64,000 nt of DNA from Arthrobacter alkaliphilus (GCF_021483235.1 NZ_JAKEEC010000018.1:25127-89126), one strand, 5' to 3'; shown: positions 16,820 to 26,094, numbered from the stretch's first letter. The notes: generated from the sequence alone by a model not told the origin. Translations and numbers: made by a program.

Positions 16820-18439
16820 GTGGCACGTGGCGACGGAAAACTTTCTCATGATCTTCTCCCCGACGAAAAAGGACCTCAGGATGCTTGTGGCGTCTTCGGG
16901 GTCTGGGCTCCGGGCGAAGAAGTAGCAAAACTTACCTATTACGGGCTGTATGCGTTGCAGCACCGCGGACAGGAATCGGCTGGTATTGCTACCAGTGACG
17001 GCAAGCGGATCAATGTCTACAAGGACATGGGCCTCGTGTCCCAGGTCTTCGACGAGACAACGCTGAATACCCTCACCGGGCACCTCGCCGTCGGCCACTG
17101 CCGCTATTCCACCACCGGAGCGAGCCACTGGGCGAACGCGCAGCCCACCCTCGGCGCAACCGCCACCGGAACTGTTGCCCTCGCGCACAACGGCAACCTG
17201 ACCAACACTGCCGAGCTGCGGGAGATGATCCTCGGACTCAACGGCGGTCAGCTGACCGGAGAAATGAAGCAAGGCAACACCTCGGACACCGCCTTGGTTA
17301 CCGCGCTCCTCGAGGGCGAAGAGGGCAAGACCCTCGAACAGACTGCGCTCGAGTTGCTTCCCAAGATCCGTGGCGGCTTCTGCTTCGTGTTCATGGATGA
17401 AGGAACCCTGTACGCCGCGCGCGACACCTTCGGCATCCGTCCGCTGTGCCTTGGCCGCCTCGAACGCGGTTGGGTTGTTGCCTCGGAACAGTCCGCCCTG
17501 GCCACTGTCGGCGCGAGCTTCATCCGCGAGATCGAGCCCGGCGAGTTCATCGCCATCGACGAGAACGGCGTCCGTTCCCAGCGTTTCGCCGAAGCGACGC
17601 CGGCCGGTTGCGTTTTCGAATACGTCTACCTTGCGCGCCCGGATGCTTCGATTGCCGGCCGCTCCGTGTACGAATCACGTGTGGAGATGGGCCGCCAGTT
17701 GGCCCGCGAAAACACCCAGGTAGCGGACATCGTCATCCCGGTCCCCGAATCCGGAACCCCGGCGGCGGTCGGCTACGCCGAAGAATCCGGGATCCCGTTC
17801 GCCCACGGCTTCGTCAAAAACTCCTACGTGGGCCGCACGTTCATCCAGCCCTCGCAGACCCTGCGCCAGCTCGGCATCCGGCTCAAGCTCAACGCCCTCG
17901 AGTCCGTCATCCGCGGCAAGCGCGTAGTGGTGGTGGACGACTCGATCGTCCGCGGCAACACCCAGCGCGCCATCGTCCGGATGCTCCGCGAGGCCGGGGC
18001 CGCGGCCGTCCACGTCAAGATCTCCTCCCCGCCGGTCCAGTGGCCCTGCTTCTACGGCATCGACTTCGCCTCCCGCGCCGAACTGATTGCCAACGGCGCC
18101 ACCATCGAGGAAATCTCCCAGGCCATCGGAGCAGATTCGCTGGCCTACATTTCCGAAGACGGCATGATCGGCGCCACCCAGCAGCCGCGCGAACGCCTTT
18201 GTACTGCCTGCTTCACCGGCAAGTACCCCATCGCACTTCCGGGTTCGAACAAACTGGGCAAGAACCTCCTGGAGCGCACCGACCTCGGCGGGCTGCCGAC
18301 GTCGGACACCTCCGCCGAAGCCGCGACCGCGGACTCGGACGATCCCGCCAACAAGCCCGGAGCCACGGGTTGCGACCCGGGACCCGACGCCGAGTTTGAG
18401 AACCTGCTGACTGACGCCGATAAGAAAGAGTCTGTATGA
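16820..18439 (+). CDS. purF: Amidophosphoribosyltransferase
   Basis: The 539-residue enzyme makes phosphoribosylamine from PRPP and glutamine, the first committed step of purine synthesis. A 22-residue propeptide precedes Cys23 in DACGVFGVW, the glutaminase nucleophile exposed after self-cleavage. The PRPP loop is VVVVDDSIVRGNT. The pair CTACFTGKYP near residue 460 supplies cysteines of the 4Fe-4S cluster found in Bacillus-type PurF. Translation starts at GTG with no clear ribosome site. A C-terminal Asp/Ala-rich tail of about 60 residues is an actinobacterial extension. The last codons overlap purM by 4 bp. Confidence 0.96.
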   Translation: MARGDGKLSHDLLPDEKGPQDACGVFGVWAPGEEVAKLTYYGLYALQHRGQESAGIATSDGKRINVYKDMGLVSQVFDETTLNTLTGHLAVGHCRYSTTGASHWANAQPTLGATATGTVALAHNGNLTNTAELREMILGLNGGQLTGEMKQGNTSDTALVTALLEGEEGKTLEQTALELLPKIRGGFCFVFMDEGTLYAARDTFGIRPLCLGRLERGWVVASEQSALATVGASFIREIEPGEFIAIDENGVRSQRFAEATPAGCVFEYVYLARPDASIAGRSVYESRVEMGRQLARENTQVADIVIPVPESGTPAAVGYAEESGIPFAHGFVKNSYVGRTFIQPSQTLRQLGIRLKLNALESVIRGKRVVVVDDSIVRGNTQRAIVRMLREAGAAAVHVKISSPPVQWPCFYGIDFASRAELIANGATIEEISQAIGADSLAYISEDGMIGATQQPRERLCTACFTGKYPIALPGSNKLGKNLLERTDLGGLPTSDTSAEAATADSDDPANKPGATGCDPGPDAEFENLLTDADKKESV

Positions 18440-19596
18440 CCTCCGCATCCTCCGCCGCCGAGAACACCACCGGCATCACCTACGCGTCCGCCGGCGTTGA
18501 TGTCGAAGCGGGCGACCGTGCCGTGGAACTCATGAAGGACGCCGTCAAGGCGACCCACAACAGCTCGGTCCTCGGCGGCGTCGGCGGCTTCGCCGGACTG
18601 TACGACGTCTCCAAGCTGGTTGCCTTCAAGAAGCCGCTGCTGGCCACGTCCACGGACGGCGTGGGCACCAAGGTGGCGATCGCCCAGGCCATGGACATCC
18701 ACGACACCATCGGCTTCGACCTGGTGGGCATGGTGGTGGACGACATCGTGGTGGTCGGTGCAGAGCCGCTCTTCATGACCGACTACATCGCGTGCGGCAA
18801 GGTTGTCCCCGAGCGTATCGCCGACATTGTCCGCGGCATCGCGGCGGCTTGCTCCGTGGCCGGCACCGCCCTGGTGGGTGGCGAAACCGCTGAGCACCCC
18901 GGCTTGCTGGGTGAGCACGAGTACGACGTCGCCGGTGCTGCTACCGGTGTTGTCGAAGCCGACGCCCTGCTCGGACCGGACCGGGTCCGTGCCGGCGACG
19001 TCGTGATCGGCATGGCTTCCTCCGGCCTGCACTCCAACGGCTATTCGTTGGTCCGCCGCGTGATCAACCACGCCGGTTGGGCCCTGGACCGCCAGGTTTC
19101 CGAGCTCGGCCGTACCCTCGGGGAAGAGCTGCTGGAGCCCACCCGCGTCTACGCGGCTGACTGCCTGGACCTCGCCCGCGCCTTCCCGGTCAGCGGCCTG
19201 GCTTCGGCGCCCGGCGCGGTGCACGGATTCAGCCACGTCACCGGCGGCGGCCTGGCGGCAAACCTGGCCCGTGTCCTGCCGCAGGGCCTCGTGGCCACGG
19301 TTGACCGCGCCACGTGGGAACTTCCCGCCATCTTCAAACTGGTCTCCGAGCTCGGCAACGTGCCGCTGGCCGACCTTGAGCGCACGCTCAACCTCGGTGT
19401 CGGCATGGTGGCCATCGTGTCCCCCGAAATCGCCGACGCAGCCGTGGCCCGCCTCAACGAGCGCGGACTGCCGTCATGGGTCATGGGTACCGTCGAGGCG
19501 GACTCGGACTCCATCATCAAGAGCGGCCCGGACTACGTCCAGGGCGCCAAGGGCGTCGACGGCGGCGCCGTCCGCCTGGTGAACGCTTACGCGTAA
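18436..19596 (+). CDS. purM: Phosphoribosylformylglycinamidine cyclo-ligase (AIR synthetase)
   Basis: The 386-residue enzyme closes the imidazole ring of AIR with ATP, the fifth step of purine synthesis. Conserved blocks are YASAGVDVEAGD, STDGVGTKVAIA, VVDDIVVVGAEPLFMTDYIACGK, LVGGETAEHPG and GFSHVTGGGLAANLARVLP. It overlaps purF through ATGA, so translation is coupled. A strong hairpin terminator follows 23 bp after its stop. Length is slightly above the E. coli enzyme (345 aa) because of short N- and C-terminal extensions. Confidence 0.97.
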   Translation: MTSASSAAENTTGITYASAGVDVEAGDRAVELMKDAVKATHNSSVLGGVGGFAGLYDVSKLVAFKKPLLATSTDGVGTKVAIAQAMDIHDTIGFDLVGMVVDDIVVVGAEPLFMTDYIACGKVVPERIADIVRGIAAACSVAGTALVGGETAEHPGLLGEHEYDVAGAATGVVEADALLGPDRVRAGDVVIGMASSGLHSNGYSLVRRVINHAGWALDRQVSELGRTLGEELLEPTRVYAADCLDLARAFPVSGLASAPGAVHGFSHVTGGGLAANLARVLPQGLVATVDRATWELPAIFKLVSELGNVPLADLERTLNLGVGMVAIVSPEIADAAVARLNERGLPSWVMGTVEADSDSIIKSGPDYVQGAKGVDGGAVRLVNAYA

Positions 19597-19619
19597 GGGT
19601 TCCTAGCGCCAAAGAAGGA

Positions 19620-19663
19620 AGCCCCGGCAAGTCCAGCCATGACTGGACTTGCCGGGGCTTTTT
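19620..19663. terminator. Rho-independent terminator after purM
   Basis: A perfect 17-bp stem (AGCCCCGGCAAGTCCAG with its complement at 19643-19659) closes a 6-nt loop and is followed by TTTTT on the plus strand. It lies between convergent purM and the phosphoesterase gene, so it can also stop minus-strand transcription, though the run of A/T on that side is weak. Confidence 0.93.
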
Positions 19664-19678
19664 GCTGGGTCCGGTCAG

Positions 19679-22600
19679 CTAGCCGTCGGCGTCAACGGTT
19701 TGCAGCGCACCGAAGAGGTTGTGCTGCGGCGCCGGCATCTCGCTGTCCTGGCCACGGACGGCCTTCCAGAGTTCCCGGTTCAGCTTGTCCGGATCGGCTT
19801 GGTCCGGGTGCCCGGACATCTCCTCTTCGGTCATGACCAATGAGCGGTTGACCGCGGGAGTCAGCGGCGGGCTGCTCATGGTCACCGGAGCTGCCGAGGC
19901 CGGCGCCTGGGCGCCGGGCGTTTGCGAGCCGGGAGCCGCCGTCGTGCTGGCTGCCCCTGCGGGCGCAGCATAGGCGACCGAAATCGGGTAGGACCCAACC
20001 TTGATCGGTGCTCCTGCGGCCCCTGTCGCCGTGTTGATCGGAATCAACTGGCCTGTCCCCGCGGATGTCGCGTAGACCGTGGTGTCGTCAGCGCCGAGGG
20101 CGACGGCCGTCAGCGCCTGGCCGGTCGTGAACGCGGGCTTGGCGGTCTCCGTGGCGACGTCGATCGGCGTCACGGTGTTCCCACCTGTATCGGCAACATA
20201 GAGCGTTGCACCATCACGCGACAGCAGCACATTGAACGGCGTCGAGCCTGCCGGGATCGGCTTGCGGGCCGCGCCGCTCGTGAGATCTATCGGCGTGACG
20301 TCGTTGGATCCCATGTTTGAGACAAAGGCGGTTTTGCCGTCGGCGGTCACGGCAACGCCAAAGGGCTGCTGACCTGCGGCAATCGGCGCCTTGGCCGTCC
20401 GGGCCGCGGTGTCCACCAAGGACACGCTGTTGCCGTTCTTGTTCGCCACCACCAAGGTGGAACCGTCTGGAGTGATGCCCAGATTTTCCGGGCCGGCTCC
20501 TACTGCGATCTTCGCTCCAGCAACGCCGGTGGCGACGTCAACCGGTTGGACCGCGTTGTCGGAATAGTCGGCGACCCACAGCGTTTTGCTGTTGGGGCTG
20601 ACAGCAAGCCCCGCCGGCACCTTGCCGGTAGGGATCGTTGCAATGACGGCGTCGGAGGCTACATCGATCTCGGTGACGGAATTCGAGTTCTGGTTGGCGA
20701 CAAAGGCCTTCGTCTTGTCCGGGCTCGTGACCACCATGCCAGGCCCTGCGCCCACCGGGATCTCGGCAAGGGACTTTCCGGTGCTCAGGTCCACCGCCGA
20801 AACCGTGTTGCTGGAGAAATTCGCGACAAAGGCCTGCGGGATAGTAGCCACCCGCGGGTCCGGAATCACGGTTGCGACGGTGGCCTGCTGGGTTCCCGTC
20901 ATGCGGCCGTCGATCGGGTAGTCAGCCTTGACGGTGAGCAGTTGCTGGCCCTGTGCGGCGTTCGCGGGGACATCGACTTTCCAGGACACGGTTGCCGAGG
21001 CTCCGGCAGCGATAGTGCCAAGAGGAGTAGCCGACGACGGCGTGACGTTCCAGCCCGCGGGCGCGCTCAGGGAGGCCGTGGCGCCCTTCAGCTCGGTGTT
21101 CGCGCTGTTGGTGACCTTGCCGGTGACGGTCACCTGCGTGCCAGGCTTGAGAACCGTGCTGGCCATGCTGGCCGAGACAGCCGGGGCGGCGACGGCGTCG
21201 TAGGCTGCGAAGTTGGGCTTGTTGGAGAACGAGTAGATCATGGGCAAAGCCGCGGCATCGTACTGGGACATCGGGGCAACGCCGAGGAAGAGTTCCATGG
21301 TGCGGAGCATCGAAACTTGGCTGTAGAAGTGGGAATCCACAATGCCGGTCTGGGTGTAGGGGCTAATGACCTCGGCTACTGTCCGGTGAGCGTCCACGTG
21401 GTCCGGACCGCCTTGGGCGTCATCCTCCACCACGAAGATCGCCGTCGATTTCCAAAACTGGGAGTGGGAAACCTCGTCGACAATCTTGCCCAAGGCAAGG
21501 TCGTTGTCAGCCACGAGTTGCTTGGCCGTGCCACCGCCGGCCGTGTGGTCGCGGGGAAGGTCGATGAACTGCATGGCCGGAAGGTTGTCGTTGGCCTTGT
21601 ACTGCTGGAATTCCTGGTCCCACAGATCAAACCGGTGCTGGTCGCTCACGCCCATGTCGAACCACGGGAAGTTGTGCGCAGTGTTGGCATCCAAGAGCGG
21701 ATCGTGGGCGCAGAAGGAGCCTGCCGCACACTTCACGGTCTCGTTGGAGGCGATACTCCCGGCAGGGACAACGAACTGGCCGTAATTGCGGAACGGGATT
21801 TTGTTCTGGGCAAGCTTGTCCCACAGGTAGGCGTGCGCGGAGTCCGGTCCGGCCGCCGCGACATCGGGGTGGTAGCCCTCAGAGTCGTACTGGGAGCCGT
21901 TGCCCGCGTAGCCTTGGGCCGTTCCGGTCTCGTTGTAAGGGTTGGAGCTGGCCTGCGTGGCCCACTGCCAGCCGTTCTGGCTCACCTCGCCGTTGGCGTA
22001 GAAATTGTCCAGCGTGACGAACTGGTCGGCCAGCTTGTGGTGGTTGGGTGTGACATCCTTGCCGAAGATGGCCAGTGAGGGATCGCCGTTGCCTTTGCCC
22101 ATGTCGCCGAACACTTGGTCATAGGTGCGGTTCTCCTTGACCACGTAGATCACGTGGTTGATGGGGGAATCCTCACCGGGGCGCCGGGGGACAATCGTCT
22201 TTTGCTCGTCCTGGTTCTGGTTGTTGTCGCCTTGGTCTCCCTCATCGCTGCCTCGCTGGCCGCCGTCGTGCGACTTATCGAAACCGTTGTTTGAACGCAC
22301 TTGCTGGGTGTACGTGTCCAGTTGCTTCGCGTCCGGAGTATCAACGATTGAGACGTAGCCTTTGAGCTGGCCCTCGATGTACGGGTGGTTGTTGGAGTTG
22401 CTCGGGTCAGTGCCCTTGTTGGGTCCTGTCCCAAGACCCTTCGCACTGGTCACGAGCAGCTTCTTGCCGTCCTGGCTCGACTGCACTCCGGTGGGGTACC
22501 ACCCGGTGGGGATCAAACCCTTGATCTTGCCGAAATTCTCCTGTGAGGACAGATCAACCACCGAAACGTCGTTGTTGCCTCCGCCGGTGACGTACATCGT

Positions 22601-23557
22601 CTTGGCATCAGGCGACAGGGCAAGATTGGTTGGCTGGGTCCCCGACGGCGCGCCCTTGTATGGTGCGAGCGGGATGGTGGCGGTCACTTTGTTCTGGGCC
22701 GGATCAATGAGCGAAACAGTGTCACTGTCGCCATTGGAAGCGAAGATTCGGTGGCCCACTTTGTCCACTACCAAGGAGTTAGGGTGCGTGCCAACGGTGA
22801 TCTCCGGTTTGGGAGCCAGCGCCAGGCCGTCAACGGCAAACACGCTGAGGGTGTTACCGCCCTGATTGCTGACGTAGGCGGTATGCCCGTCCTCGGACAG
22901 AACCACGCCGTATGGGTATGAACCCACGGCAGCCTGTTTGGTTTGTCCCGTAGCTACATCCACGGCGATGAGCTGACGGGACAGCTGTCCGGTGGCGTAA
23001 ACGGTCTTGTCATCCTGCGAGACGGCAACGGTCTGCGGGTAGCTCCCGGCGGGCAGCTTGAGCGATCGGTTGACGGAAAGCTTCTGAGCGGAGGCGTCCC
23101 AGTCCAGGACAAGGATGGCGTTCTTGTTCGCCGTAGCCAGGAAGACCTGTTTGCCATCGTGGCTGAAAGCAAGTCCCGGCGCAACGCCCTGGGGCACTGC
23201 ACTGTTGGAATTGTCGAGTTCCAGCTCCTGGAGGACGTCGCCGTCCTTGACCTCGATCACCTGGACCGTCTGCTTGTTGTTTGCGTTCTTGACGATATTC
23301 GGGACCAGCAAGGCTTTCCCGTCGGGCGACAGGACGGCGTTCGCAGGGAAGAACCCTGCGGCCTTCTGCTGACCTGCCGGAGTTACCTTCCACCCGGCAG
23401 GGGTGAATGCCGTGCCATCGCCCTGGGGGCCTGCATGCTGGTTGAGGGCGATTCCGGCAACCGCGGCGCCGCCGCCGATGACCAGTGCCGCAGCCGTCGC
23501 AACGGCTACAACGGGCCGTCGCCAGACGGATGCTCTTCGATCTTTTGGATTGACCAT
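19679..23557 (-). CDS. Exported YVTN beta-propeller / alkaline-phosphatase-superfamily phosphoesterase with second propeller
   Basis: This 1292-residue protein has a basic N-terminus and a hydrophobic segment (about residues 14-36) that acts as export signal or anchor. In order follow a YncE-type beta-propeller of about residues 60-440 (repeats such as YVTGGGNNDVSVVDL), an alkaline-phosphatase-like phosphoesterase (about 463-780, opening HVIYVVKENRTYDQVFG), a NEW3-type Ig-like domain (about 790-880) and a second propeller (about 900-1190). A Pro/Ala-rich linker and the tail DPDKLNRELWKAVRG close the protein. That tail normally follows the phosphoesterase domain directly in this family. The ATG at 23557 is preferred because it begins the signal; an AGGA lies upstream. 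It likely hydrolyses an extracellular phosphodiester or monoester; the substrate is unknown. Confidence 0.85.
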   Translation of the reverse strand: MVNPKDRRASVWRRPVVAVATAAALVIGGGAAVAGIALNQHAGPQGDGTAFTPAGWKVTPAGQQKAAGFFPANAVLSPDGKALLVPNIVKNANNKQTVQVIEVKDGDVLQELELDNSNSAVPQGVAPGLAFSHDGKQVFLATANKNAILVLDWDASAQKLSVNRSLKLPAGSYPQTVAVSQDDKTVYATGQLSRQLIAVDVATGQTKQAAVGSYPYGVVLSEDGHTAYVSNQGGNTLSVFAVDGLALAPKPEITVGTHPNSLVVDKVGHRIFASNGDSDTVSLIDPAQNKVTATIPLAPYKGAPSGTQPTNLALSPDAKTMYVTGGGNNDVSVVDLSSQENFGKIKGLIPTGWYPTGVQSSQDGKKLLVTSAKGLGTGPNKGTDPSNSNNHPYIEGQLKGYVSIVDTPDAKQLDTYTQQVRSNNGFDKSHDGGQRGSDEGDQGDNNQNQDEQKTIVPRRPGEDSPINHVIYVVKENRTYDQVFGDMGKGNGDPSLAIFGKDVTPNHHKLADQFVTLDNFYANGEVSQNGWQWATQASSNPYNETGTAQGYAGNGSQYDSEGYHPDVAAAGPDSAHAYLWDKLAQNKIPFRNYGQFVVPAGSIASNETVKCAAGSFCAHDPLLDANTAHNFPWFDMGVSDQHRFDLWDQEFQQYKANDNLPAMQFIDLPRDHTAGGGTAKQLVADNDLALGKIVDEVSHSQFWKSTAIFVVEDDAQGGPDHVDAHRTVAEVISPYTQTGIVDSHFYSQVSMLRTMELFLGVAPMSQYDAAALPMIYSFSNKPNFAAYDAVAAPAVSASMASTVLKPGTQVTVTGKVTNSANTELKGATASLSAPAGWNVTPSSATPLGTIAAGASATVSWKVDVPANAAQGQQLLTVKADYPIDGRMTGTQQATVATVIPDPRVATIPQAFVANFSSNTVSAVDLSTGKSLAEIPVGAGPGMVVTSPDKTKAFVANQNSNSVTEIDVASDAVIATIPTGKVPAGLAVSPNSKTLWVADYSDNAVQPVDVATGVAGAKIAVGAGPENLGITPDGSTLVVANKNGNSVSLVDTAARTAKAPIAAGQQPFGVAVTADGKTAFVSNMGSNDVTPIDLTSGAARKPIPAGSTPFNVLLSRDGATLYVADTGGNTVTPIDVATETAKPAFTTGQALTAVALGADDTTVYATSAGTGQLIPINTATGAAGAPIKVGSYPISVAYAAPAGAASTTAAPGSQTPGAQAPASAAPVTMSSPPLTPAVNRSLVMTEEEMSGHPDQADPDKLNRELWKAVRGQDSEMPAPQHNLFGALQTVDADG

Positions 23558-23866
23558 GTTGGGGTCCTGTCTTTCTGGATGGATGATCCAGCGCTGGAGG
23601 TTTGGGCCGACGTCGGCGCACCTCCAATGCTCACGATCCGACTGTGCCCTCCGGGGAATAGTCGAATCAAGGCAGAACGGCAGATGTATATACAAGTTTA
23701 GAAAATATTTGCTTAGGGAACCTACGGTTCATCTTCAGGACGCCTTAATTACGCCCAACACCGCGAGACCGTGCGCCGAAACTTGTATAATCAAGTCAAT
23801 TCGATTTAACGCAAAAGAGTGCCCACCCAACGACCGTTCTGGCCATTGGGTGGGCACTCGATTTCT
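23558..23866. other. Intergenic control region of the large phosphoesterase gene
   Basis: This gap of about 300 bp holds the VOC-gene terminator at its right end. It also has two copies of ACTTGTATA: one on the minus strand at about 23688-23698 and one inside the palindrome ACTTG-TATAAT-CAAGT at 23781-23796. The TATAAT core looks like a -10 element on either strand. A regulator is not evident, and no gene was found in the gap. Confidence 0.45.
23811..23859 (-). terminator. Terminator after the VOC-protein gene
   Basis: A 14-bp perfect stem (GAGTGCCCACCCAA at 23817-23830 with its complement at 23846-23859) closes a 15-nt loop. On the minus strand it is followed by TTTT. It starts 8 bp past the stop of the VOC gene and ends the ArsR operon. 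Confidence 0.9.
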
Positions 23867-24652
23867 TTAGGAGCTTTCGCCAGCCATCACACTGAAGGCT
23901 GCTCCGGCAGGATCGCCGAGCACTGCCATGCGGCCAACACCGGGGACATCGAAGGCAGGTGCGAAGACCTGGGCGCCGAGTTCCACGGCCTTCGCGACGG
24001 ACTCGTCCACGTCGGAGACATTGAAATAGGTCATCCAGAACGGCGGCATGCCCTCCACGGGCTGCTTCATGGCGCCGGCCACTGACTTGCCGTCCACCAC
24101 GAGCTGGGTGTACTCCTGCAGATCGCCGGCCGCAGCCGTCTCGCTGGAGCATCCCGTCACGGATTCGTAGAAGGCAACGGCCTTCGGGACGTCGTTTGTC
24201 TGAAGTTCGTTCCAGACCACTGTTCCCGGTTCATTGACCAACCCGGCGCCATGGTGGTTTCCGGCCTCCCAGAAGCCAATCTGCGCACCCGTCGGATCGG
24301 CGGCGAAGAACATCCGGCCGCTCCCGTTGGGGACGCTGTCCGGCGGAAAGAGGATGGTGCCCCCGGCCGCCGTCGCGCGCTCGGCGGCCTCATCAACCGA
24401 ATCGACGGCGAGATAGTTGGCCCAGTATGACGGCATCCCGGCCGCAGCCATGTCCGGCATCTGCTGCATCATGCCCGCTACGTAGCGGTCCTGCAGCTTC
24501 GCCATGTAGTAGGTGCCGCCGTTGCCGGCGTCCATCGCGTCGAGTTCCCAGCCGAACAGATCACCGTAGAAGGCCTTGGAAGCCTCAATGTCCGACGACG
24601 ACAGGTCCACCCAGCACGGGGTTCCCTGCTTATAGCTATCAACCTGCGGCAT
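23867..24652 (-). CDS. Two-domain VOC-superfamily (glyoxalase/bleomycin-resistance fold) protein
   Basis: The 261-residue protein is a tandem of two VOC domains: residues about 8-125 (PCWVDLSSSDIEASKAFYGDLFGWEL to DPTGAQIGFWEA) and about 140-257 (VWNELQTNDVPKAVAFY to GDPAGAAFSVM). The paired beta-alpha-beta-beta-beta modules and the DP-GA-F endings are typical. Substrate and metal use are unknown; Streptomyces proteins of this shape are loosely called hydroxylases. It begins 30 bp after the SRPBCC gene with a GAAGGGAT ribosome site, so it is probably the third gene of the ArsR operon. Confidence 0.85.
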   Translation of the reverse strand: MPQVDSYKQGTPCWVDLSSSDIEASKAFYGDLFGWELDAMDAGNGGTYYMAKLQDRYVAGMMQQMPDMAAAGMPSYWANYLAVDSVDEAAERATAAGGTILFPPDSVPNGSGRMFFAADPTGAQIGFWEAGNHHGAGLVNEPGTVVWNELQTNDVPKAVAFYESVTGCSSETAAAGDLQEYTQLVVDGKSVAGAMKQPVEGMPPFWMTYFNVSDVDESVAKAVELGAQVFAPAFDVPGVGRMAVLGDPAGAAFSVMAGESS

Positions 24653-24682
24653 TGCTATCCCTTCGTTGAAGTTGGCTCAAGC

Positions 24683-25663
24683 TTATGCGTGGACAGTCCG
24701 GCCGGTGAAGGCGACCAGGCGTTCCAGGCTCGATGCCGTCTCTGCGACTTCCCGGGCCGGAGCAAAGCTCCCGCTGGCGCGGACCTGCTCGCTGATGGTG
24801 TTCTGCGCGAGGACCTCGACATAGTCGGTGAGCTCGTCAGCCACCGTCACCTCAAGGCCCAGGGCCTTGGAGAGGTCCCAAGCGTGGACCAGGAACTCGA
24901 GGTTGAGGATCGAGGCGACCATGGTGGCCGGCAATTCGGCGAAGCCCATGTCGATGGTGCCCTCAAGGCCGCGGCGGTAGAAGGCTTCCAGGGTCGGCTG
25001 GGCAAGGTCGGCGATGCGCACCTCAGGGGACTTGCCGGCGTCGTCAGCCACTTCGGCGCCCAGGGCCTTGGCGATGACGGCAATCGATCCGGCGAGGTGG
25101 TCAAGCAATTGCGAGATGTTGAAGTCGGCGCAGGGAGTCTGGGTCTGCGCATCGGCTTCGGTGACGTTCGCCAGCACACGCTGAAGGATGGCAAGCGTGG
25201 CGTCCGCGGACGTGAGTTCATTGAGATCGGCGGGGGCTGCCGCCCATTCATCGGCACCGGCGTCGCCCGTGGCGGCCTCGGCGATGAGGCGGTCGAGGTA
25301 GTGGTCCCAGCCCTCAGCGTGGGCAGCGACGGCTTCCGGCGTGGGCAGGCCTTCGTGCACAAGGCGCACCGAGGTGCCGCCGTCGGCAGGTTCAAGCGTG
25401 ATGGCGACGGTGGAGACGTTGTCCGCCGGGGCCTCGGGCTGCTCCCAGCCCCACGTGAAGACGACGCGCTTGCCCGGCTCGATTTCGGTGAACTTGCCGG
25501 CCGCGTGGTGCCCCGGGGTGATGGTCCAGCGGTACTCGCCGCCGACCTTCAGGTCGACGCGGGCGGCAACGGCCTGCCAGCGGCGGAGGCGTTCAGGTTG
25601 GGTGATGAGTTCGAACGCCTGGTCGACGTTGAGGGGAAGAAGGACGGTCTTGTCGTAGATCAA
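24683..25663 (-). CDS. Fusion of AHSA1/SRPBCC domain and TIGR03086 (mycothiol/DinB-type) domain
   Basis: The 326-residue protein has an N-terminal AHSA1-like START-fold domain (residues about 1-145; ITQPERLRRWQAV, HHAAGKFTEIEPGKRVVFTWGW, then VRLVHEGLP). A C-terminal DinB-like helical domain (about 155-326) follows, with LLDHLAGS and LEFLVHAWDLSKALG, whose histidines match the metal ligands of the maleylpyruvate isomerase/TIGR03086 group. The ArsR stop overlaps its start by 4 bp, a common ArsR-AHSA1 arrangement. The catalytic role is unknown; detoxification or binding of a small hydrophobic molecule is a guess. Confidence 0.82.
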   Translation of the reverse strand: MIYDKTVLLPLNVDQAFELITQPERLRRWQAVAARVDLKVGGEYRWTITPGHHAAGKFTEIEPGKRVVFTWGWEQPEAPADNVSTVAITLEPADGGTSVRLVHEGLPTPEAVAAHAEGWDHYLDRLIAEAATGDAGADEWAAAPADLNELTSADATLAILQRVLANVTEADAQTQTPCADFNISQLLDHLAGSIAVIAKALGAEVADDAGKSPEVRIADLAQPTLEAFYRRGLEGTIDMGFAELPATMVASILNLEFLVHAWDLSKALGLEVTVADELTDYVEVLAQNTISEQVRASGSFAPAREVAETASSLERLVAFTGRTVHA

Positions 25664-25989
25664 GGTGATTCCTCGGTTGTTTGAAGGCGGTCGGTGGTGA
25701 AGTTTTGTGCGTCAGCGAGGAGCATGTCCAGCTCAGCGGTCCAGAACTGCTCAAAAAGCATTCGGAGATTTCTCATGCCGCCGCTATCCAAGCGGTAGTA
25801 GCGGTTGCGTCCCTCTTTGCGGGCCACAACAAGGCCTACCTGCTCCAGCAATAACAAGTGCTGCGAGACGGCGGATCTGCTCACCGTAAATTCGCCAGCC
25901 AGCTCGGTCACGGTGCGCTCGCCCGCCGCAAGCAGGTGCAACAGACGCCGCCTATTCGGCTCCGCGGCGACTTCCAGTGGGTCGAGCAT
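25660..25989 (-). CDS. ArsR-family regulator
   Basis: The 109-residue winged-helix protein reads MLDPLEVAAEPNRRRLLHLL and then the recognition region ELAGEFTVSRSAVSQHLLLLEQVG and the wing RKEGRNRYYRLD. There are no CxC metal-sensing cysteines, so it belongs to the ArsR/AHSA1-linked group rather than to metal sensors. A GTG seven codons upstream is in frame, but it lies inside the operator palindrome. The ATG at 25989 falls seven bases after a plausible -10 (TAACGT), which suggests a leaderless mRNA. The gene is the first of the AHSA1-TIGR03086 and VOC operon. Confidence 0.88.
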   Translation of the reverse strand: MLDPLEVAAEPNRRRLLHLLAAGERTVTELAGEFTVSRSAVSQHLLLLEQVGLVVARKEGRNRYYRLDSGGMRNLRMLFEQFWTAELDMLLADAQNFTTDRLQTTEESP

Positions 25990-25991
25990 GA

Positions 25992-26021
25992 TTAATACGT
26001 TAGTGACCACTAACGTATTAA
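25992..26021. promoter_or_regulatory. ArsR operator: perfect palindrome with 14-bp arms overlapping the promoter
   Basis: The arms TTAATACGTTAGTG and CACTAACGTATTAA are separated by AC. On the minus strand TTGACT (26021-26026) and TAACGT (25997-26002) form a -35/-10 pair with an 18-bp spacer, so the palindrome fills the promoter. Its edge is 2 bp from the ArsR ATG. Autorepression of the ArsR operon is strongly suggested; binding itself is inferred. Confidence 0.85.
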
Positions 26022-26094
26022 GTCAACACCGCCGTGCGACGATTGTGGTCCAGGGTTGCGACCCTCAAGGTTCCCGGCTCAGAGAAGAAATTTG

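Noticed and set aside
20546..22078. Frame of 510 codons antisense to the large phosphoesterase
   Set aside because: The minus-strand protein has clear propeller and phosphatase motifs; the antisense frame has none.
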